NCBI GenBank assembly: GCA_003184365.1 | Contig: NKYR01000130.1 | Coordinates: 39,210-103,209, forward strand | Source of the DNA: Evernia prunastri | Lineage: Eukaryota; Ascomycota; Lecanoromycetes; Lecanorales; Parmeliaceae | Length of the DNA stretch: 64,000 nt | Direction: 5' to 3' | In this document: positions 46,075 to 55,634 of the stretch, in pieces | Position numbering within the stretch: position 1 is the first letter of the stretch | How the letters are laid out: every line of letters starts with the position of its first letter | Position numbers and translations under genes: made by a program | Notes under the pieces: generated by a model | What the model saw: only the letters and a program-made list of their open reading frames with translations | The model's database searches: none | Told to the model about the DNA's origin: nothing

Positions 46075-46243
46075 AGTTATTAAAAAGGCAGATCAGCTAG
46101 CGCGATTATGTCACGCAGACGTTACATTGATCATCCGCAGAAATGGAAGGTATTATACTTATCGATTGACTGATCACGAACGGTGACCTCCCAGCATGAG
46201 AGAGATCGTACATATGAATCTGATATATCGATCTTTGAGCTAA
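46075..46243 (+). pseudogene. MADS-box-like mini-gene, copy 4, 5'-truncated with stop
   Basis: Homology to copies 2 and 3 begins abruptly at IKKADQLARLCHADVTLIIR and continues through NGRYYTYR to the terminal stop. An in-frame TGA at 46184–46186 matches the second stop of copy 3 (TGA before CC). The basic N-terminus is missing and unrelated DNA precedes it. The next about 190 bp also match the flank of copy 3. Confidence 0.7.
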
Positions 46244-46433
46244 TTCGAGCTTAGGAAGCCTCGTACTCGTTGCCTGTCAATCTGCTATTCAAAGACTTTG
46301 ATTACACCATTCATGAAGTTCCACGTAACTCAAAGGTTACCGAATGAGAGGTCTGGTTCAGTCGAGACTTCGGAAGGCATATGAATGTTAAGGGATCTTA
46401 TGGCGCATCGCATACATTTAGCAGTACGAATAA
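46075..46433. repeat. Segmental duplicate of 38240–38660
   Basis: Besides the MADS-like remnant, the downstream DNA shares ordered blocks such as tgttcaaagactttgat/tattcaaagactttgat, gagacttcggaaggca and agcagtacgaat, with many transitions between them. It is a diverged duplication of about 400 bp, 8 kb apart, in direct orientation. Confidence 0.65.
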
Positions 46434-46543
46434 TGCTATAGGGTAGCGATGTTGAGTAGGATGGGCAGAAGCAGGATAGGTAGAAGTAGGATGGGGCAGA
46501 AGCAGAAAGATGGGAAAGGAAGTGGGCAGGCGTTTGACCCAGA

Positions 46544-47110
46544 AAACAAAGGCTTGAAAATATGAATCAGTGATGGAAAATCAATTTTACAGGGAAAAGG
46601 AGGCAATGTACCGGTCGAAAGAATGACTTGTTCGACTACATACAGAGATGAATAATTAGAAAAATATACGACGTCAATTATGCGCTGGTAGTGTTAATTA
46701 TATTCGAGACCTAATCAATCCCCTGACAGAATCGGAAATCAGACTCTGGCCTAGAGTATTAGACGTCTCTACCCTGGCCTTCCATTTCACGAATCATAGA
46801 CGAATAGTGATAGGAGCAGCTCCGTGTCGTAGGATGGTCCGGGCCCAACGTCTTCGAAAACCCTGCTGAAGCTCTAAGATAGAGAACGGACGCATCATTG
46901 TACCGTTGTTGATGGTGAAACAGGTAGGCAAGGCTGTAAACGCTGGTCAATGTGTCGGGATGCTCGACTCCCAGCACCTTCTCTCTCCCTTCCAGCGCTC
47001 GTCGGTTCATCTCCTCGGCCGCCTCATACTTCCCCTGATCCCGAAGCACCGATGCCAGATTATTGACGCTAGTCAATGTGTCTGGATGCTCGACTCCCAG
47101 CAATTTCTCT
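46544..47110 (-). pseudogene. Transposed 3' fragment of NLR locus A (TPR cap plus flank)
   Basis: Nearly identical to 8193 onward: the tail of the neighbouring coiled-coil gene (gacccagaaaacaaagg), its 3' flank, the NLR 3' flank, the divergent TPR cap (YLFHHQQRYNDASVLYLRAS) and about 1.5 TPR units (QGKYEAAEEMNRRALEG). TPR homology stops abruptly at about 47110 inside a unit, where the DUF3435 gene begins. The NLR-type coding part is 46759–47110 on the minus strand. It has no NB-ARC and cannot be functional. Confidence 0.85.
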
Positions 47111-49589
47111 ACATCGAGTCGACACTGGACGCAGCAGGCATCGCGGGAGGAGACTCTTACGCGCCTTAAATTATTGCGAGACCGAGGATTCCGCACACCG
47201 AACTGGAAAGACAACACAAGAAAGAATATGCGAGTAGCAGAAAAGTATTGGAAGGAGTGAGGTACTTGAGGTATACTTAAACCGACATTTAGCTAACAGC
47301 GGTCTTGTCAGATATTGCGCACACATCGGTGAGGACTATTTGGAGCTTGCACAGCAATGTGATCCCTTCATTTTTCAGTGCTGGATCGACTGGATAGCTG
47401 GCAATTCAAAACGCAAAGTGAAATCGACCTACGAAACCTATTGGAACTGGCTCTCGGAATGCTATATGTTTTGGTTCAAGAAGAATGTTGATAAGTCTAC
47501 GCTCTCTCAGGTCAAATTGGTAGGTGACTGATCTTACAAGCGCTGTATACTGAGCTGATCGTTCCCTTCGATAGTACATCAACGATGACTTGGTGCAGGA
47601 CCACCAAGTCAGTAATCATGCGCGCCGAAAAGACATCCTAAGCGCAGAAGATCTAGGGATTCTATTGCGATGTCTTTGGGTGTACGACACTTCCAGTTAC
47701 AATCATGAGCGGTTGAGGGTTCAAATGAGCCTTCTCATGCTTTTCTCCGCCTTCACCGGAACTCGGCCGGGAGTTCTAGTCCCTCAGTCTCCATCGAAAC
47801 AAACAAGATCACGAAGCGATATACCATCGTCGGTTCAAGAGCCCCAGAGATTACACACTGTCTGCTATAAAGATATCGATCTATACCTCCTAAAGAATGA
47901 AGGAGATACTCATCGGGATATTTGGATTGCCGAAGTTGAATTCGTCAACCTGAAGGGCAAGAAAGAAGGTGATGATGGGTACGTGTCTCGGAGAATGGAA
48001 AACCAAAGACCCTAACACTTTCGATAGTACTGTTTTCATGATGCACGAAGACGATCAATTGGCCTTTTGTCCAATCACTCATATCGTTGCTTTAGCCTTT
48101 GCCGATGATGCCATTGAGTCTGGGGCGGAAGTGTGGACCCCGAACATTTTCTGGAAACTCAGGGTACCTAGTTCGCGGCCAGTCTTTCGAATTCGATGGA
48201 AAGAAGGAAAGAAAGATACACCACTGTTTCAGCACGCCGGGCGTGACACCCTACCAGACTTCAAAAGGCCGATGTCATATGAATCGGCTCATTGGTTACT
48301 CCAGCGTCTCGGTCTAAGTGCTGGTTTTCGACATCCCATCAAAAGCTATTGCTTCAGACGTTGGGTAGCTAACGAGACAAATGGTAAGTATCGAGATCTC
48401 TCACCCTTTGTTGACTCTAGCTATCGCTTGGTGAGGTCAGTCGCTAACGGTCGCCCTCGTAACAGATAATCTGACTAGCGCGGTATCAAGCAGGATCTTA
48501 GGTCACAAAGGGAAAGAAACGTACGAGAAACACTACCAATCCAAGAACGCTAGCCGAAATCGGACGATTCAAAGCATCGTGCTTCTCAGACCACCTATTG
48601 AGGATCTAAAACTTTGCCGAAAGGCAGCACAAATGACCAAGGATTGGGATCCCTTAGCACCCATCGGTATAACTGCGGAGCAAGCCCAGGCATTGGGATC
48701 TATACCTCACATCGCAGATCTCCATCAGAGGCAAAAGGAGCTGATGATCGATCTGCGCTTCGCCGCGAACGAAGTAGAGAGAACACAATTATCTCATACC
48801 CTCACCGAGCTGAAGAAAGAAATAAAGAGAATGAAGCTGGCATATCGCCGAGAGGCCAATGCCCAAGTCCGAAATCAATACTTTGAAGAGATGCCAGTAC
48901 TCGAGCTTCAGAAGCAGATCAAACAGTTTAAGCAACCTTCGAGCTTTGTTAACGTCTTTGAGCAAATGGACACAGGCGCCGACAATTCGGATCTCTCTAT
49001 ACTTGAATATGTGTTCGAAGAGCGTGCTCGGATAGCCGATGCTTTCTGGGGGCCTGATGCGGGAACACTGGTCGGAGAAGCTGCACTCTGTCAACGGATT
49101 CAGGTCGTTAAGGATCTTGCCGCGCTATGTCACCTTCGAGAGCAACGCGTTCCCGGCAAACGCATTAATCGATACAAATCTACTTCAAGTTCGACAGCGA
49201 AGTCTTCTTCATCTTCTATTGAGGATATAAAACACAAATCAGATTCACCCGACGTTCCGCTTCACTGCTCGTTAAACCAATGCATCATTTGCTTCAACGA
49301 GCTGGGCCCGCTTCTCACACACGAGTTTTCCCGTGTCGATTCCTTAAGACGTCATGTACAAGATAAACATGCTGCTGAGATGGATCCCATGTGGAAGTGC
49401 GGACACCCTGCTTGTCGAGGGATAGATCCTTTGGGGAGTCTGAAGACCTTCCTTCATCATGCTGCGAAGGTTCACAACTATGATATACGTATGCAGCTAG
49501 GTCGTCGCGGACATCGAGAATTTCTTGCAATCACAGGACACAATCAGAAACTGACGGTTTCAAGGAATGGCGCCGTCATTAATTTTTGA
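47063..49589 (+). CDS. DUF3435 tyrosine recombinase (Starship captain/Crypton type)
   Basis: Site-specific DNA recombinase of the fungal DUF3435 group. Five exons (to 47256; 47312–47519; 47575–47978; 48028–48383; 48466–49589) join in frame to 762 codons. Tyrosine-recombinase motifs: first Arg in FTGTRPGVLV, second box in YCFRRWVANETN, nucleophile region RILGHKGKETYEKHYQSKNA. The C-terminal part has a coiled-coil helix and two C2H2-type fingers (CIICFNELGPLLTHEFSRVD…HVQDKH and CGHPACRG…HHAAKVH). The catalytic core looks intact. The only in-frame ATG upstream of exon 1's conserved part (47063) lies inside the antisense TPR fragment; an internal ATG exists at 47228. The native 5' end was probably lost when that fragment was joined. 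Whether it is expressed or serves a Starship is unknown. Confidence 0.87.
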
Positions 49590-49683
49590 CTTGTCTATTC
49601 TTGAAGGGAAGCCAGGTTCCACGTTGATATGTTTAATCTAGATGTTTTAAAACCTAGTTTCTCAAATTACAGAGCTTCTCATC

Positions 49684-50481
49684 TCAATTCCCAACGGGAT
49701 TGTCATCCATTTGTTGTTCTCTGATAAAGGCATTCAGGTCAAGCTTCAGTCTGCTTGCGAATTCATTCATCGACTTTACGATTGTGCTTCTAACGTATTC
49801 AATCATTTCTGTCAAAGTCTGTATCTGTTGTTTTAATTTCCGATTTTCCATCTCAATTCCTTGTGTTTTCAATTTGAGTCGAGTCGCTTCTTTTTCAATC
49901 AATTGTTTGAGTTTCATTGTTTTCATCGCCCGATCATTAGACTTTGTCAGCTCAGCGATCAATTTGAGCTTATTCGTTTTTAAGTGTTCGATCATCGTAG
50001 TGAAGCTGGTTTCGGGGCCAGACGTATTCTACCTTTTTCATTAATTGCGACTGACAAAGGATGTGGTCTCCACATACTCTAGCTCCTTCTCTCTCCTCGA
50101 GAACGTTTTCTCCCGTAGTATACGGCTCAGAGACTGAAATTGTTTCAAATAACACATCATGGACCGGCACAGCTTCAAAAGACACACCAACTTCTCGACA
50201 TAGTTCTCGGTAAGTCCCCACAGAATGCTTGCTCAAATGCTTCTTGAAGAGGTGTTCTTTCCCTGGGAGTGGATGCCAGGTATATGGATCATTGACACTC
50301 GTGATCAGGCGTACGTCTGCCGGCTCAATTGAGATTCCCAGCTTCGTTACTTTCGAGACCCTGTTAGCATTTGATATTCTCTGCTAGATTGTCGAATCTT
50401 ACAAATATGCTCCGAGAGTTTGTGGCGGCACTTGTCTCTATACTTCGCACGCTCTAAGTTACTCGGTCGAAGTGTAGTCAT
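49684..50481 (-). CDS. Coiled-coil protein, two exons, uncertain
   Basis: A plausible start at 50481 gives MTTLRPSNLERAKYRDKC, then a GTAAGA donor near 50402. A second part contains GISIEPADVRLITSVNDPYT, LFKKHLSKHSVGTYRELCRE and, after 50030, a strong Lys/Glu/Gln coiled coil (MKTMKLKQLIEKEATRLKLK) to the stop at 49684. The splice between the first two parts leaves the frame off by one in my reading, and another join near 50000 is needed. No family is recognised. It could be a decayed gene. Confidence 0.4.
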
Positions 50482-50809
50482 TGGGGCTTCTCATACACCG
50501 AATGTGGACCTTAAGTCTAAGAAATCGGCGGCAGTGAAGGCTTGGATGGTGAAAAGAGGATTTGGGGTTGCAATATTCTTTGAGGCAAGGCGGAAGAAGA
50601 TTTTCGAGAGTTTCATGAGAAGCTAGACAGGACTTCCAACCATAATTGAAACACAGTGTCGGTTTTGAACCGTGCGATCCAGAAATGAATAACTTGATAC
50701 AGCGAGGACACAGCGAGAACACAAAAGCTTGTTTTAACCGAATGTCGCTTGATCGGTTGATGTCCTCGCTCTATCAAGTAACTCCTTTCGTATTCGGCAG
50801 ACACACTCC

Positions 50810-50888
50810 CACCGAATTCCTCAGCATTTAATCTATCTAGTAATCAATATACGAGTTGCTCAGTTATGCATGCCTAGACCTCGTTACA
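50810..50888 (-). mobile_element. Fragment of the same LTR family as 63194–63460
   Basis: Read on the minus strand from 50888 it begins TGTAACGAGGTCTAGGCATG and continues CTGAGCAACTCGTATATTG and TTACTAGATAGA, closely matching the first about 65 bp of the solo LTR at 63194. Similarity then fades. I found no second end or target duplication, so it is a truncated or diverged copy. Confidence 0.7.
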
Positions 50889-51236
50889 GTAAATTATTAT
50901 ATCGTGAATATTCATTGCTTGATAGTCTTGATATAGCCGCCAAATTGAATCCTGTCACGCTGTCAACATTTCCGCTCTTCAGAACATGACGACGTCACTA
51001 CAATGATGTTTTCTTCTCCTGATCATATTTTCGCAAGATCGCAATAAGCAACATCTCTCATCATGGCTAAACTACCCTGAGAGCCGGAAGTCGCTAGGAC
51101 TATTTTTAGCACGAGTGCAAAGCCTCCAGACCAGCGCTTTCCTTCACAGAGCTGTAATACATCTGACGGTGTCGGCTTTGATATATGCTAAGTGTTGAAT
51201 ACTCAACCAGCAGTGACTCTTGCTTCGAACAGTAAC

Positions 51237-52005
51237 TCAATTGGTCCCGTATATCTTGATGAATGCTTTTCCATGCCTATCATCCAGGATTGCCCGACAA
51301 ACGGGACAAAATTTAGCTGCCATTCTCGAGCTGTGGTACCAAATGTAAAAACAAGATCCGCACAATTGATGTCCGCATTGCATCACCCCATCACACACTT
51401 TCTCTACACATATAGGGCGTACGGATACCTGCCTTTGTTCAAGTTGTCTGATTGTCATTTTGGCGATGGCGAGATCGCTGCTCAATTCTCGCGCTCGTGC
51501 CTCAGCTTGCTCTTTCTCTCGCATCAGGTGTACAGCGCGCTTCAGCTCGAGAAGTCCAACTACCTCTCGCCCCGAATTTTGGACGGCACTTGCTGGACCT
51601 AGATCTGATGGCCTGGTAATACTCAAGGCACCGTCATCGCTAACGATAGGATTCACTGATGACAGTTCAGCACAGACTCTCATCGGGAAACTGGCTTAGA
51701 TTACCTGCACTACCCATCAGGCCAACTTCCATCCAGGGAACAAAGCGAATATAGCCAAAGCCGGTGAACAGAGCTGGTACAATCGCTCGGTAGCCTTTCC
51801 TTTGAGCTTCAAAATCCCAAGGATAAGCTCGATATTGAACAGGTTCTAGCGGGTCTAGATCCGTCGGATCAATTCCATTATCGGGAACAAAGCGAATGTC
51901 GCCAGCACTGATGAATCGAGTTGGTACGATTGCTTGACTAATCGGGAGCTGCACTCGAGGGCCTCGTAGAGCAGGATATATCTTACAAAGTACTTGTTCC
52001 GTCAT
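51237..52005 (-). CDS. RING-finger-like protein
   Basis: Two exons. Exon 1 from 52005 (MTEQVLCKIYPALRGP) ends GSA at a GTAATC donor near 51704. A 47–50 nt intron with GCTGAAC branch and CATCAG acceptor joins in frame to VNPIVSDDGALSITRPSD. A coiled coil follows (LKRAVHLMREKEQAEARARE), and a C-terminal RING-like domain: PICVEKVCDGVMQCGHQLCG…FCPVCRAIL. Most metal ligands fit a C3HC4 RING, but the first Cys of a CPIC motif is Arg here (RPIC), so zinc binding and E3 ubiquitin-ligase activity are uncertain. Confidence 0.6.
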
Positions 52006-52253
52006 AGCGGTGAGTTTTGGTAAATAGGGAGAATGGTGGGAATGAACGTGAAAAAATGGGGCAAGTTGAGAGGCTTATATGTTTGTCGCCGCCAGCTAAT
52101 CATGCTTTCTAGAGCTCTTATCCCACACTCGCTTATAGATACTGCTCGAGACATGCATGAAGTTGTCGAGTCCGTGAGCTAAAACCCTGCCGCTGGTCTA
52201 GATCCCTCTCTTCGACCTCATTCGCCGATAGAGCTGCAAATATCCCCTCCCGC

Positions 52254-52766
52254 TCAAGAATGTCGCACCAATCCAGCTTTCGTTGAGAGTATCATCCCCA
52301 TGAATTCGAGCGAGCGAGTCCATACTCTTCTCCAAAGATGTTGCTTTCCAGAATAGACCAAACCAAGAACCTCAATCTCAGAACCCATAAAACTCGGAAG
52401 TATGTAGATGATTGCGAAGCTCGCTTGCCTCCAGATTTCATCGGACGATAAGATCGTTTGGTAGGGAGCTGAGATTGCTAGCTTCATTAAAAACTGGGAA
52501 TGACAATCTATTTCCTTGTTATTCATAGAAAACACAGCGATGCTAACGGTAACCAACACATAACATTTCGTGATGACAACGCGTAAAAAGGCACGACAAA
52601 AGCCGATTGGACAGTTGATAATGAGAAACAAAGCAATCGTCGCAAACAGAGCCATTTTGAGATAAGCAATTCCAGCCGTGTTGCATGACACCTCAGCCAA
52701 TGGAGGCGCAATGCAGAAGATCAACGTCGCCGCTGATCTAGCTTGCATTTGACTCACAACTGGCAT
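52254..52766 (-). CDS. Hydrophobic ORF, possible membrane-protein remnant
   Basis: 170 codons with two to three hydrophobic stretches (MALFATIALFLIINCPIGF; CYVLVTVSIAVFSM). Its start lies in the tandemly duplicated DNA of 52.69–53.29 kb. No family is recognised. It may be the 3' part of the membrane gene to its right, separated from it by the duplication. Confidence 0.3.
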   Translation of the reverse strand: MPVVSQMQARSAATLIFCIAPPLAEVSCNTAGIAYLKMALFATIALFLIINCPIGFCRAFLRVVITKCYVLVTVSIAVFSMNNKEIDCHSQFLMKLAISAPYQTILSSDEIWRQASFAIIYILPSFMGSEIEVLGLVYSGKQHLWRRVWTRSLEFMGMILSTKAGLVRHS

Positions 52767-53290
52767 TCAATCTTGAATAAAAGCGGGGTCTCGACCACGG
52801 CGAATGAGGTCGTTCTTGGACAATCACGGAGTTATGGATCAGCTGGCAGGGATCAATGCATTATTCGAGGACGCCAGCGTTCTAATTTGATCCCATGGTG
52901 GAGGCGCAGTGCAGCAAACCAACGTCGCTGCTGTTCTAGCTTCGGCGAAAGAAGCCCTTTTTGGACAATCACCGAGTGATGGATCAGCTGGCAAGAGAGC
53001 AGTGCATTACTCGAGGACGCCAACGTTCCGAGTTGATCCCATAGTGGAGGCGCAGTGCAGCAAACCAACGCCGTCGCTAATTTAGCTTGCATTTGAGTCA
53101 TAGTTGGCATCCAATCTCGAGCAAGGGCGGGGTCTCGACCACGGCAAAAGAAGCCATCTTTGGACAACCATCGAGCCATTGGATCAGCTGGCAGGGGGGC
53201 AGTGCATTACTTGACGACGCCGGCGTTCCAGATTCGCCTTGAGATGGGCGCAGTGCAGCAGCTCAACAATGCCGCTGACTGCAAAAGTCG
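52690..53290. repeat. Tandem duplication, about 200-bp unit, three to four copies
   Basis: Recurring blocks in the same order: gtggaggcgcagtgcagcaa, tagcttgcatttgagtcat, gggcggggtctcgaccacgg, ggacaatcaccgag, tggatcagctggcaggg, cagtgcattactcgaggacg. One copy lacks an internal segment of about 60 bp. Copies differ by substitutions, so this is an older duplication rather than an assembly artefact. Confidence 0.75.
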
Positions 53291-53675
53291 TGGGCCATTG
53301 GAAAGTCCGATCTCTGGCCCAAATCTCGATCCATGAGCAAAGCCGGCGGCAGACGAGGTGTATATAGCGTGGGGTCCAAAACAGAAGAGAGAGTCCATGA
53401 ACAGTGTTGCAGTAAGTCTCAAAAGTGAATGTGATGAAAGAACAGCGAGGGATGTGAAGGGGTTTAAATATTCCTCCTGATATTCCGTCCAGCAGCGCTT
53501 TACCTAATCAGGAGCTAGCGTTGCCGCCTTACCGAGTGCGGTAATTCACATAAGTCGTCCCGTCCCAAGCATTTGCAAGAATTGTGAATACGCTAAATAT
53601 CCTCCCGCGGCGTCCCCAGCCTCGATAAGAGCAAGTCATTAGGTCTGAAATCGCCGAACTTCTCCAGCTACTGGG

Positions 53676-55176
53676 TTAAATTCCTGGCGCTCCTGGCCAC
53701 TCAAGGAGGGTTTCGCCGTCAAACGTTGTGTTGATCAACAGATTTGAAACATCTCCATATTTCATCACCGTGACCAAGAACTGCTCGATCAGCCAGTATG
53801 TCTGTAAACCAGCATGCGGATGTAAAAGGGCAAAAGCTGCTGGAGCAAAAACACCAGTGGTGCCTATGGTCAAAATGAGCATTCAAGTCCATCTTTCCAA
53901 CTTTTCCCTTGGCATATAAGGGCTCCGCATCTCTGTCAAAAGAAGTTCAGGAACATCTTTGAACATGATCGTATAAGCGGGTAGCTGATCCTTGGTAGAT
54001 TCCCCTTCGAAAATCTGCAGGCGTAGCAGCTTTGCCTTTCCGGAAGTGAACTCAGGCTCCGAAGGCATGGCCCATCGAGAAAACATCCTTTCGCCAATGT
54101 CTGGCAAGAGATCGGGTGAAAGGCGTTCAAGGGCTTTGTTAATAAGCTTGATAGTTTTGTTGCCAACTGGCCAGATTATGCTGGCGACCCCATTGGTGAC
54201 AATTCCAGGTAAAGCCAGAGGGAATAAACGATATTGGTATCCGAGGACTGTTCTCTCGAAGTCGGATTGTTTTTGAGGCTCCGCTGCCCATGAAGGACGA
54301 GTCCGGCTATTGACATCTGGTCCATCATATGGGTGAGTCCTGGCAAATGTTGTGATGCCCTTGAACTGGTTGGTGTAGGTCATGACTGTCGATTCTTGGA
54401 AAAGTACGACTAAGAAACGGCTTATCTCGGACACGAGGAATAAGACTTTCAGCCCCGGGTTGGATGTGTAGTGCAAAAGAAAAAAAAGTCCGGAATAGAT
54501 GAATGCTTCCGCTCCATGCTACAAACATACTATAGCGCGCGAAATATTTCGCAGCGGCATCCATCAAGACACTACCGCTTAATTGAACAGTATGTGTGGT
54601 AGGTACAATGGGCTTCGGGCGTCCCATGTATGGAACCACGAACTGACATAGATTCTCCATGACTTCGAGTTGTGTAAAGGTGACGTTGGAGTTTTGAAGT
54701 TCATGGTCTTTATGCCCATTCTATTTTTACTTTTTAGTACCATATCAGACGCTAAATGGTGGATGGCCCGTAATACATACCGGAGCGGAGCTAAATACAG
54801 CAATTCGCGTCACATTAGTGAAGGGACGTGACCAGCTAGGACGTATCTTCAATCTAATCTCTTGTTTCAAGTCTTCTTTTTGGGAGTGCAATAGGGAAAG
54901 ACGTTTCAAGCGGAACCTAGAATCGCGAGGAGGCTCAAAAACGAAAGTGTAAATCGCCTCGAGAAGGATCAGGCCGATCGAGGAGTCGAGAGAGCTTATG
55001 CATGCTCGAACGATAGAATCGGCTCCTGAAAGTCCCGCGAGGTTGTCCGTAGAAAGCACGAAGAACTGCAATGCTACAGTGAGGACCGCGATAACGTGCT
55101 GCGCAGGAATGGAAACCATTGCGCTGACTTGGACTCGGTTATCGATACTGTTGAGTTTAACAAATAGACAGATCAC
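53676..55176 (-). CDS. Multi-pass membrane protein, incomplete gene model
   Basis: Several minus-strand ORFs appear to be parts of one gene. An N-terminal hydrophobic part (IPAQHVIAVLTVALQFFVLS; IGLILLEAIYTFVF) is followed by VTFTQLEVMENLCQFVVPYM with SGSVLMDAAAKYFARY, then SGLFFLLHYTSNPGLKVLFL, a soluble segment (RMFSRWAMPSEPEFTSGKAK) and a last part with more hydrophobic stretches (53882–53676). Between the second and third parts, at a T-run near 54483, the frame changes without an obvious intron. No family is recognised. It may be a pseudogene. Confidence 0.4.
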
Positions 55177-55634
55177 AAGACTGGAGATACTAGTTGTTGT
55201 ACAGAATGAGAAAGCGAGCTGCTACACCGGTATGGAATTGCAACGATCATAGAATCATCAATCAAGCCAGATTCCATCGTGGGCTTCGCAGTTTTGCAAA
55301 CACGGTCATAAACACCAGAGCTTTTACTAATTATTAAAGGGGTGCTTGTTGAATTCAAATTAACTGCGGATGATCCCCCTCCGACAGTTCCCCGTCGGTT
55401 GCTTTTAAACCTCAGCCAACGCTAGTGTATGATACCGGAGGGTCTTTAGGCCGGAGACTGGGGCAGCCACATACCTTGATTAGTAAGAGATCCACATAGT
55501 AATCACGGTACCGGCGTGCCTCCTCCCTGCTTCCTTCTCCATACCTCGCCGTCGCCATTGATTCCACATTCCACCCCACACCCTCATACTTCGTGAATCG
55601 TGTAATAGCTAGCAAATCGCGTCATCTCTTCATT

